From Prauserella muralis (GTDB taxonomy: Bacteria; Actinomycetota; Actinomycetes; Mycobacteriales; Pseudonocardiaceae), in NCBI RefSeq assembly GCF_003202285.1, contig NZ_MASW01000006.1, positions 682,001 to 746,000 on the forward strand: a stretch of 64,000 bases of DNA. The letters run 5' to 3'. Below are positions 57,441 through 64,000 of this stretch, piece after piece. Position 1 is the stretch's first letter. The number at the start of each line of letters is the position of its first letter. Both the position numbers and the translations under genes were made by a program. The notes under the pieces are model-generated. The model had not been told where the DNA came from, ran no database searches, and worked only from the letters and a program-made list of their open reading frames with translations.

Positions 57441-58445
57441 TCAGGCGGCGACGTTGCGCAGGCCGTAGAGAGTGTGGGTGACGGTGGCGCCGCGCTCGGC
57501 GATCCAGGCGAGGGCGGCATCGGCCCGCTGGCCGCGCACACCGAGCCGGAAGCGGGCGACGGGCGTGTCGCCGAAGCGGGTCAGGCCCCCGCCGATGGTG
57601 GACAGCTCCACGTCGAAGCGCGCCGCGGCCTCGGGCAGCAGCGCGCCGACGGCGGCGAAGCCGATCAGCACCACGTCGACCGCGCGGTCGTACTGCGCCA
57701 GGTCGGCCCGCGACATCTCGACGGCGGGCAGCAGCTCGGCCGCGATCCGGCTGCCGGGCTTGCCGAGCAGGCCGAGGACGTTGCCGCTCTCCACCACCGA
57801 GCCGCGCTCCAGCAGCGTCACGTCGTCGCAGACCCGGCGCGCCACGGCCGGGTCCGGCGTGGTCAGCAGCACCGTGGCACCCAGCTCGGCGCGCGCCCGG
57901 TCGAGCACCGCGAGCACGGAACCCGCTTCCTCGGTGTCCACCTCGTGCGTCGGGTCGTCGGCGAGCACGACCGCGGGCCGCGCCGCGAGTGCCCTGGCGA
58001 CGGCGACCCGGCGCCGCTGGCCCACGCTCAGCTCGTCCGGCAGCTGCGCCGCGGCCCTCGTCAGGCCCACCAGGTCGAGCAGCGTGCCCACCTGGTCGCG
58101 CCGCTGCGGCCCCTCCATGCCGAGCCGCTCCAGCGGTGCCGCGACGTTGCCCGCCACGGTCCGCTCCGGCTGCAGCCGGGGGTCGACGACGGCGAGTTGC
58201 CTGCGCGCGTCCCGCAGCTTGCGGCCCTCCAGGGTCGCCATGTTGACGCCGTCGAACCGCACGGCGCCCCGGTCGGGCCGCTCCTGCAGCGCGACGCACC
58301 GCGCCAGCGTGGACTTGCCGGCCCCCGCGGAGCCGATGACGCCATACACCGCGCCCGCGCCGACGTCGAGGTTGACGTCACGCAACGCCACCACGGGCGC
58401 GCCGGTACTGGGGAAGGTCTTGCTGACGTTTTCGACGGTGATCAC
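57441..58445 (-). CDS. MetN-like ATPase with NIL domain, orphan and catalytically degenerate
   Basis: 334 residues. Walker A GSAGAGKST (38-46) is intact, but the Q-loop glutamine is missing (VVDPRLQPERTV for IFQHFNLLSSRTV in E. coli MetN), the signature is LSVGQ (139-143), the catalytic Glu is Asp164 (VVLADDPT) and the H-switch His is Pro197 (LLTTPDPA). Residues 250-330 resemble the NIL ligand-binding domain of methionine importers (RADAALAWIAERGATVTH). No MetI permease or MetQ lipoprotein is adjacent. A SAM-I riboswitch lies in its leader. It may regulate rather than drive transport. Confidence 0.82.
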   Translation of the reverse strand: MITVENVSKTFPSTGAPVVALRDVNLDVGAGAVYGVIGSAGAGKSTLARCVALQERPDRGAVRFDGVNMATLEGRKLRDARRQLAVVDPRLQPERTVAGNVAAPLERLGMEGPQRRDQVGTLLDLVGLTRAAAQLPDELSVGQRRRVAVARALAARPAVVLADDPTHEVDTEEAGSVLAVLDRARAELGATVLLTTPDPAVARRVCDDVTLLERGSVVESGNVLGLLGKPGSRIAAELLPAVEMSRADLAQYDRAVDVVLIGFAAVGALLPEAAARFDVELSTIGGGLTRFGDTPVARFRLGVRGQRADAALAWIAERGATVTHTLYGLRNVAA

Positions 58446-58639
58446 GAAAGCTCCAAGGCTGCTCGAGCACAGCGACGGACCGTCCGGCGTGGACGGGCGC
58501 TGCGGTCAGGGAAAGGCGATGAGGACGAAGACGAGGCGATCAGGCGAGCGCGGTGGAGCGGCGACACGCACAGACGGTGCGACGGCCTTGATCGACGACT
58601 CGGCGCCTGGTGAGCAGTCGTGTCCGGTACACAGGTCCT

Positions 58640-58727
58640 CCATCGGTCCTGGCGTTAGCACCTGCCCGCATCCGGCGGGAGGTTGCTGCGACGTCGACGA
58701 GCCAGGTCTCTCGGTCGCTCGGGATGG
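58640..58727 (-). promoter_or_regulatory. SAM-I (S-box) riboswitch in the leader of the MetN-like gene
   Basis: On the minus strand the P1 stem pairs CCATC (58727-58723) with GATGG (58644-58640). Inside are the S-box marks GAGCGACCGAGAGACC, GTCGCAGCAACC, a P3 hairpin CCCGC-CGGAT-GCGGG and AGGTGCTAACGCCAGG, in the family order. It begins 55 bases after the ksgA stop and ends 194 bases before the MetN-like start. A possible expression platform is a pairing of CCGTCC/GGACGG near 58480. Confidence 0.85.
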
Positions 58728-58782
58728 ATACCCACAAAGTACACCCGACTTCGTGACCGGAACGCAAGCCGCCGGGTCGAGA

Positions 58783-59631
58783 TCACACCTTTGCCGCAAG
58801 AGCGGCGAACTCGGCCACGGTGAGCTGTTCGCCGCGGGTGCGCGGGTCGATGCCCGCGGCCCGCAGCAGCCGCTCGGCGCGTTCGGCCGAGCCGGCCCAC
58901 GAAGCGAGCGCCGCGCGCAAGGTCTTGCGGCGCTGCGAGAAGGCCGCGTCGACCAGCGTGAACACGACGTCGCGATCGGCGCCGGCCGGTGGCTCGCCGC
59001 GCTGGAACGCCACGAGCGAGGAGTCGACGTTGGGCACCGGCCAGAACACCGACCGCGGCACGGCGGCGACCTTGCGGGCCCTGCCGTACCAGGCGAGCTT
59101 CACGCTGGGCACCCCGTAGACGCGGCTGCCGGGCGAGGCCGCCATGCGGTCGGCGACCTCGGTCTGGACCATGACCAGGCCCCGGCTCAGCGACGGCAGC
59201 TCGGCGAGCAGGTGCAGCACGACGGGGACGGCGACGTTGTACGGCAGGTTGGCCACGAGCGCCGTGGGCGGCTCGGGCAGGTCCCCAGCGCGCAGCCGCA
59301 GCGCGTCGGCCTCCAGCACGGTGAGCCTGCCCGCCGACGCCGGGGCATGTGCCCGCACCGTGCCGGGCAGGCGGGCGGCGAGCGCCGGATCGATCTCGAC
59401 CGCGACCACGGTGGAACCGGAGCCGAGCAGCCCGAGGGTGAGCGAACCCAGCCCCGGCCCCACTTCCAGCACGACATCGCCCGGGCCGACCTCGGCCAGC
59501 TCCACGATCCGCCGCACCGTGTTGGCGTCGTGAACGAAGTTCTGGCCGAGCTTCTTCGTCGGCCGGACGCCGAGATCAGCGGCGAGCCCGCGGATCTCGG
59601 CGGGGCCGAGCAGGCCCGGTGTTTCGGTCAC
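58783..59631 (-). CDS. ksgA: 16S rRNA dimethyladenosine transferase
   Basis: 282 residues. [10 protein letters not shown] (27-36), SAM motif [17 protein letters not shown], motif [17 protein letters not shown], and C-terminal RRKTLRAAL. It dimethylates two adenosines in helix 45. GTG start at 59631. It is 33 bases downstream of rpfB on the same strand; this rpfB-ksgA-ispE order matches mycobacteria. Confidence 0.94.
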   Translation of the reverse strand: MTETPGLLGPAEIRGLAADLGVRPTKKLGQNFVHDANTVRRIVELAEVGPGDVVLEVGPGLGSLTLGLLGSGSTVVAVEIDPALAARLPGTVRAHAPASAGRLTVLEADALRLRAGDLPEPPTALVANLPYNVAVPVVLHLLAELPSLSRGLVMVQTEVADRMAASPGSRVYGVPSVKLAWYGRARKVAAVPRSVFWPVPNVDSSLVAFQRGEPPAGADRDVVFTLVDAAFSQRRKTLRAALASWAGSAERAERLLRAAGIDPRTRGEQLTVAEFAALAAKV

Positions 59632-59664
59632 CGGCTCAGCCTACGGCGGACGGACGGTGGCTCG

Positions 59665-61122
59665 TTACGGCAGGCCCAGCTGCTGCTGGCAGCTCGGCCA
59701 GGCGCTGTAGCTCCCGCCACGGGCGTCGCGCACCTTCGTGGCGATCGCGATCTGCTCCTCGCGGCTGGCCTCGTGCGGGTACGCGGCGTACTGGTCGCCG
59801 CCGTAGGCGTCCCAGGTCTGCTTGTCGAACTGGAGACCGCCGTAGTAGCCGTTGCCGGTGTTGATCGCCCAGTTGCCGGTCGACTCGCACATGGCGAGCG
59901 CGTCCCACACCGCGCCGTCGCTGATCGCCGGGACCTCGGGCTCCTTGGTGCCCACACGGACGACCTTGGCCTTGGCCTTCTTGACGATCTTCGAGGACAG
60001 CTCCTCGCGGGAGACCTCCTCGCCGTTCTTCTTCGTGACCCGGTAGGTGACGATCTTCTCGCCGGGCTTGCCCTCGTCCTCGACGATCTCGGTGCCCTGC
60101 TCGAGCTCCGGGTCCTCGATCTCCTTGACGGGGGGCTCGATCGTCTCGGTCACGTTGATCACCGAGACGCCGGTGCGGCTGATGCGCACCTCGGCGCCGT
60201 CGAGCAGCTTGAACTGCGCGCCGCCCTCGATGGCGTCCTCGGGGCCGAGCGTGAGGTTGAGCTCCTTGAGCAGCTCCTCGGCGGTGACCGCGTTGGTGGT
60301 CAGCTCGCGGGGCTCGTTGCCGCCGTCGTAGAGCGTGATGTGCTTGAGCGTCTTGATCTCGAGGGTCATGCCCTCGAGGGGCACCTCGCCGGTGACCGGC
60401 GTGGAGAACCAGGTGCCCTTCTGGTTCAGCTCGTCGAGGCCGAGCTGGGTGAGCGCCTCGCCCACGGTGGTGGCGCGGACCCAGGAGTCGCGCTGCTGAC
60501 CGTCGACGACCACGTTGAGGTGGCGGCCACGCTCCAGCGTGATGACCCCGCCGTCGCCGACCGCGGCGTGCGGGGACGGGGAGAGGGCGTCGTGGGCGCC
60601 GACCGTGATGCCGGCGTCCTGCAGCACCTCGCCGACCGTGTCGCCGAAGCTGCGGACCGTCTGCAGCTGGCCGTCGACGTCGACCGTGACGCTCTTGTTC
60701 ATCGCGAGCGCCGCCGCGCCGCCACCGGTCAGCGTGATGAGCACGGCGAGCGCCGTGCCGCGCAGGAAGCGCTTCTTCCACGTCGTGACCGCGCTGGCGA
60801 GGCCGTCCTCCGGCTCCTCGCGAACGGCGGCGGTCTTGCCGACGCGGTCCGCGCTCGCCTCGTCCGGCAGCACCACCGGCGGGAGCATCGTGGTCTCGGC
60901 GTTGATGAGCCGGATCAGCTCGTCGACATCGATGTCCGCCTCGGACATCAGGCTGTCGGCATCGGGGCCGAGCGCGGTGCGGACGTCGTCCGGGGTGACG
61001 TGTGGATCCGGGGAGAACTCGAGATCGTCGAGGTCCCGCGGCCACTCGAGCAGGGCTGTCGATCCGCCGGGTCTCGCGGAGCCGTCGAGACCCGCGTCAG
61101 CGCGCCCGTAGCTTCCAGTCAC
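59665..61122 (-). CDS. rpfB: Resuscitation-promoting factor RpfB
   Basis: 485 residues. A long cytoplasmic N-terminus (1-115, acidic then basic), one membrane helix ([19 protein letters not shown]), three DUF348 repeats from about 145 ([17 protein letters not shown] and onward), a G5 domain (about 320-400) and a C-terminal Rpf lysozyme-like domain ([20 protein letters not shown], catalytic Glu). The cytoplasmic extension is unusually long against mycobacterial RpfB. It cleaves peptidoglycan and promotes exit from dormancy. GTG 61120-61122 follows AAAGGGAT. Confidence 0.93.
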   Translation of the reverse strand: MTGSYGRADAGLDGSARPGGSTALLEWPRDLDDLEFSPDPHVTPDDVRTALGPDADSLMSEADIDVDELIRLINAETTMLPPVVLPDEASADRVGKTAAVREEPEDGLASAVTTWKKRFLRGTALAVLITLTGGGAAALAMNKSVTVDVDGQLQTVRSFGDTVGEVLQDAGITVGAHDALSPSPHAAVGDGGVITLERGRHLNVVVDGQQRDSWVRATTVGEALTQLGLDELNQKGTWFSTPVTGEVPLEGMTLEIKTLKHITLYDGGNEPRELTTNAVTAEELLKELNLTLGPEDAIEGGAQFKLLDGAEVRISRTGVSVINVTETIEPPVKEIEDPELEQGTEIVEDEGKPGEKIVTYRVTKKNGEEVSREELSSKIVKKAKAKVVRVGTKEPEVPAISDGAVWDALAMCESTGNWAINTGNGYYGGLQFDKQTWDAYGGDQYAAYPHEASREEQIAIATKVRDARGGSYSAWPSCQQQLGLP

Positions 61123-61228
61123 AGGGTCGATCCCTTTCGCGTAAGGCCAGGACTCCCGCAGTCAGCGCCGTCCCTCACACCCCGCAGGGCGTGCCCCGAC
61201 GTACACCGACGTGACTGTGGGCCAGACC

Positions 61229-61257
61229 GGGTGGCAGCTCGCTGCGAGCCACCACCC
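61229..61257. terminator. Hairpin in the tatD-rpfB intergenic region
   Basis: GGGTGGCAGCTCG and CGAGCCACCACCC pair over 13 bases with two mismatches around a 3-base loop. It lies after tatD and inside the predicted rpfB leader, so it may end tatD messages or attenuate rpfB. Confidence 0.5.
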
Positions 61258-61271
61258 AGCACGGTCACGGG

Positions 61272-61300
61272 ACAATAACGAAGGTCGCGTGGCCGTGCAA
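61272..61300 (-). promoter_or_regulatory. rpfB promoter candidate
   Basis: On the minus strand TTGCAC (61300-61295) and TATTGT (61277-61272) are 17 bases apart, a good fit to the vegetative sigma consensus. Transcription from here gives a leader of about 140 bases, which is long and includes the hairpin at 61229. Confidence 0.55.
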
Positions 61301-61374
61301 ACACCGGGCGGAGTGTCGTGAGCTTCATCACTCCACCGGTTGAACTATTGCCTTCCACGGATGTCGCAATGCGT

Positions 61375-62202
61375 TCAACCCGATGTGACGCTCGGGAGTC
61401 GGAACACACGTTCGGCGTTGCGGCGCACCGCATCGGCGACGTCTTCAATCCGTTCCTCCCGTAGGTCGGCAAGGCCTCTCACCGTATACGCCGCGCAGTA
61501 CGGCTCGTTCGGCCTCCCCCGGTACGGGTGCGGCGTGAGGAAGGGCGCGTCCGTTTCGACGAGAAACTGCTCGGCCGGTACGAGCCTGGCCGCCTCGTGC
61601 AGTGCCCTGGCGTTGCGAAACGTCACCGTGCCCGCGAAGGAGAGCACGTACCCGGCGGCGACGCAGCGCCGCGCCATCTCGGCGTCACCGGAAAAGCAGT
61701 GGAACACCACGGTCTCCGGCGGGCCCTCCTCGTCAAGCACGCGCAGGACGTCCTCGTGGGCCTCCCGGTCGTGGATCATCAGTGGCAGCCCGGCACGCTT
61801 GGCGAGGTCGATGTGCCAGCGAAACGCCTCCTGCTGCGCCTCGGGCGGCGAGTAGTCCCAGTAGTAGTCCAAACCGGTCTCGCCTACCGCCACCACGCGC
61901 TCGCCGGTGACGAGCCGCTCCACTTCGGATCGCTCGGCGTCACCGAATTCCTTGGTGCGCGTGGGATGGATCGCCACGGCAGCGTAGACACGGTCGTCCC
62001 ATGTGGATGCCTGCGCGGCCCATCGCGCGGCGGCGAGGTCGTCGGCGACCGTCACCACGCGCGCGATGCCCGCCGACTCGGCACGGTCCAGAATGGCCGT
62101 CACGTCGGCGGCCGTGGCCGCGCCACACGCGTCCAGGTGAGTGTGCGAGTCGATCGCCGGTGCCGGAAGGCGCTCCGGCACCGGCGGGCGCTCAGCCCTC
62201 AA
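61375..62202 (-). CDS. tatD: TatD-family metal-dependent DNase
   Basis: 275 residues. TIM-barrel metallohydrolase: N-terminal [52 protein letters not shown] and [17 protein letters not shown]. It is a 3'-5' exonuclease linked to DNA quality control. Its start overlaps metG by 11 bases, as in many actinobacteria (metG-tatD-rpfB-ksgA). Confidence 0.92.
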   Translation of the reverse strand: MRAERPPVPERLPAPAIDSHTHLDACGAATAADVTAILDRAESAGIARVVTVADDLAAARWAAQASTWDDRVYAAVAIHPTRTKEFGDAERSEVERLVTGERVVAVGETGLDYYWDYSPPEAQQEAFRWHIDLAKRAGLPLMIHDREAHEDVLRVLDEEGPPETVVFHCFSGDAEMARRCVAAGYVLSFAGTVTFRNARALHEAARLVPAEQFLVETDAPFLTPHPYRGRPNEPYCAAYTVRGLADLREERIEDVADAVRRNAERVFRLPSVTSG

Positions 62203-63985
62203 TGGGAGCCCACTCCGGACCCGTCTCCGCCAGCTTCGGGTCGAGCTTGGCGAACAGCGGCGACGGCTTGGCCAGCGGACGGCCCACCTCGATCGGCACG
62301 GACGTCCAGCGGGCCTGCTCCGAGGCGTAGTCGCCGGTCAGGATCGGGTTGGTGCGGCCGGCGATGTCGAGGTCGTCCACCTCGTGCAGGTCCGGCTGCG
62401 CCGCCCACACGCCCGTGCCGCCGAGTGCCTCGTGCACCTGCTGCGCCGCGTGGGGCAGGAACGGTGTCAGCAGCGTGTTGGCGTCCGAGACCACCTGCAG
62501 GGCCGTGTGCAGCACCGCGTCACGGCGTTCCGGATCGTCCCTGAGCTTCCACGGCTCCTGGTCCGACAGGTACTTGTTGGCCGCCGACACCACCCGCATG
62601 GCCTCCGAGGCGGCCTGCTTGAACCGGGAGCGCTGCAGGTGCCCGCCCACGGTGTCGAACGCGGCCTTGGCCAGCGCCTTCAGCTCCTCGTCTGCCTGCC
62701 TGGGCGCCCGTGGCTCGGGCACGCCGCCGTTGTTCTTGTGCGCCATCGAGATGGAGCGGTTGACCAGGTTGCCCCACTCGTTGGCGAGCTCGAAGTTGGT
62801 CCTGCGCACGAACTCGTCCCAGGTGAAGTCCGTGTCGTTGGTCTCGGGCCCGGCGACGCTGATGAAGTACCGCAGCGTGTCGGGGCCGAAGTCGCGCAGG
62901 AAGTCGTTGACGTAGATCACCGTGCCGCGCGAGGTGGAGAACTTCGAGCCGCTCATGGTGAGGAACTCGCTGGACACGATCTCGCCGGGCAGGTCGAGCG
63001 TGCCGTAGGGGCCGGGCTCACCGCCCTTGTCGCCCTGGCCGTTGTGGCCGAGCAGGAAGGCGGGCCACAGCTGGGCGTGGAAGGTGATGTTGTCCTTGCC
63101 CATGAAGTAGTAGGAGCGGGCGTCCGGGTTGGTCCACCACTGCCGCCACGCGTCCGGGTCGCCGGAGCGGCGCGCCCACTCGACGCTGGCGGAGAAGTAG
63201 CCGATCACCGCGTCGAACCACACGTAGAAACGCTTGAGCGGCTGGTCGCGCCACCCGTCCAGGGGGACCTTCACGCCCCAGTCGAGGTCGCGGGTGATGG
63301 GCCGGGGCCGCATGTCGTCCACCAGGTTCCTGGTGAAGTTGAGGACGTTGGGCCGCCAGTCGGTCTTGGTGGCGAGCCACTTGCCGAGCGTCTCGGTGAA
63401 GGCGGGCAGGTCGAGGAACAGGTGCTCGGTCTCGACGAACTTCGGCGTCTCGCCGTTGATCCGCGAGCGCGGGTTGATGAGCTCGGCGGCGTCGAGCTGG
63501 TTGCCGCAGTTGTCGCACTGGTCGCCGCGCGCGCCGTCGTAGCCGCAGATGGGGCAGGTGCCCTCGATGTAGCGGTCGGGCAGCGTGCGTCCTGTCGACG
63601 GGCTGACCGCGCCGGTGGTGGTCCGCGGCACCACGTAGCCGTTGCGGTGCAGCGCGAGGAAGATCTCCTGGACCACGTGGGCGTGGTTGCCGGTGGTGGT
63701 GCGGGTGAACAGGTCGTAGGACAGGCCGAGGCCGCGCAGGTCCTCGCCGATCTGGCGGGTGTACTTGTCGGCGGTCTCCTGCGGCGAGAGGCCCTCCTTG
63801 TCGGCCTGGACCAGGATGGGCGTGCCGTGCTCGTCGGTGCCGGACACCATGAGCACCTGGTTGCCGGCCATGCGCTGGTAACGGGAGAAGACGTCGGAGG
63901 GGACGCCGAAGCCGGAGACGTGGCCGATGTGGCGGGGCCCGTTGGCGTAGGGCCAGGCCACCGCTGTCAACACAGGGGTGCTCAT
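62192..63985 (-). CDS. metG: Methionyl-tRNA synthetase
   Basis: 597 residues. HIGH motif as [10 protein letters not shown] near residue 18, a zinc-binding knob with four cysteines (CPICGY and CDNCGNQ), and the KMSKS-type loop GSKFSTSRG near 355. The C-terminal anticodon domain is present; there is no C-terminal dimerisation module. It charges initiator and elongator tRNA-Met. ATG 63983-63985; 15 bases of upstream sequence remain to the window edge. Followed by tatD in an 11-base overlap. Confidence 0.95.
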   Translation of the reverse strand: MSTPVLTAVAWPYANGPRHIGHVSGFGVPSDVFSRYQRMAGNQVLMVSGTDEHGTPILVQADKEGLSPQETADKYTRQIGEDLRGLGLSYDLFTRTTTGNHAHVVQEIFLALHRNGYVVPRTTTGAVSPSTGRTLPDRYIEGTCPICGYDGARGDQCDNCGNQLDAAELINPRSRINGETPKFVETEHLFLDLPAFTETLGKWLATKTDWRPNVLNFTRNLVDDMRPRPITRDLDWGVKVPLDGWRDQPLKRFYVWFDAVIGYFSASVEWARRSGDPDAWRQWWTNPDARSYYFMGKDNITFHAQLWPAFLLGHNGQGDKGGEPGPYGTLDLPGEIVSSEFLTMSGSKFSTSRGTVIYVNDFLRDFGPDTLRYFISVAGPETNDTDFTWDEFVRRTNFELANEWGNLVNRSISMAHKNNGGVPEPRAPRQADEELKALAKAAFDTVGGHLQRSRFKQAASEAMRVVSAANKYLSDQEPWKLRDDPERRDAVLHTALQVVSDANTLLTPFLPHAAQQVHEALGGTGVWAAQPDLHEVDDLDIAGRTNPILTGDYASEQARWTSVPIEVGRPLAKPSPLFAKLDPKLAETGPEWAPIEG

Positions 63986-64000
63986 GCCTGTCTAGCCTAC

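Noticed and set aside
58640-58727. Considered SAM-IV class for the riboswitch
   Set aside because: The order of GAGAGA, GCAACC and GGTGCTAA elements and the P1 pairing fit SAM-I better. The SAM-IV 3' pseudoknot region was not seen.
58506-58799. 97-codon minus-strand ORF over the MetN leader
   Set aside because: It runs through the SAM-I riboswitch, whose conserved RNA motifs explain the sequence better than a protein does.
61123-61270. Considered a ydaO (c-di-AMP) riboswitch in the rpfB leader
   Set aside because: The consensus motifs could not be recognised by eye, so only a hairpin and a promoter are reported.
57472-61278. Plus-strand open frame of about 1,268 codons
   Set aside because: It is antisense to the MetN-like gene, ksgA and rpfB and crosses the riboswitch. 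No family resemblance was seen.

Overview
The window is chromosomal DNA from a high-GC actinomycete, most likely of the Pseudonocardiaceae (Amycolatopsis, Saccharomonospora or Prauserella type). The evidence is strong third-position GC bias, frequent GTG starts, many tightly overlapping genes, an RpfB resuscitation factor, a mycothiol-type arsenate reductase, and a gene order that matches the mycobacterial block from metG (Rv1007c) to ppx (Rv1026). The family-level call is inference.

Left part (1-16 kb), accessory. It opens with a stressosome-like cassette on the minus strand (rsbR, rsbS, rsbT and a fused kinase/PP2C phosphatase cut by the window edge), facing a STAS protein and a LysR regulator. 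From 4.1 to 13.4 kb lies metal/metalloid and lipid material: arsC with an SDR reductase, an 18-cysteine copper-binding protein, a TetR/DoxX pair with duplicated operators, a fatty acid desaturase, and a divergent arsenic-type cluster (two flavoproteins and an MFS exporter, facing a gene that fuses an ArsR repressor to an ArsN/phosphinothricin-type acetyltransferase) controlled through three ATCGA-N6-TCGAT sites. From 13.5 to 16.2 kb is a decayed zone with several broken genes, bounded on the right by a tRNA and on the left by a degenerate copy of that tRNA's 3' end. It looks like an eroded integrative element.

Middle (16-31 kb). Housekeeping and envelope genes: NADH dehydrogenase II, a family-5 uracil-DNA glycosylase, an S10 peptidase, an ECF41 sigma factor with its DoxX partner, a secreted subtilase, then ppx, a lytic transglycosylase, DUF501, ftsB/divIC, eno, a VOC protein, a heavily frameshifted membrane protein, a TPR protein and LpqU.

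Right part (31-64 kb). mazG, a SurA-like lipoprotein and mfd; a PQQ-type sugar dehydrogenase lipoprotein; a TlpA/CcdA redox pair; two TetR regulators with a flavin monooxygenase and an acyl-CoA desaturase; tRNA-Gln, a GGDEF protein, glmU, prs, rplY and pth; two overlapping DivIVA-like genes; an acyl-AMP ligase, an ABC-F protein, ispE, a TetR/DHA2 exporter pair, an orphan MetN-like ATPase behind a SAM-I riboswitch, then ksgA, rpfB, tatD and metG.

Regulatory and repeat architecture. Several convergent gene junctions carry very long, near-perfect inverted repeats. Three of them share or resemble one another, which suggests a lineage-specific intergenic palindrome family acting as two-way terminators. 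The most unusual points are the ArsR-ArsN fusion with its triplicate operator, the SAM-I-controlled MetN-like ATPase that lacks several catalytic residues, and a short tRNA with a UAA anticodon but no leucine-type variable arm.
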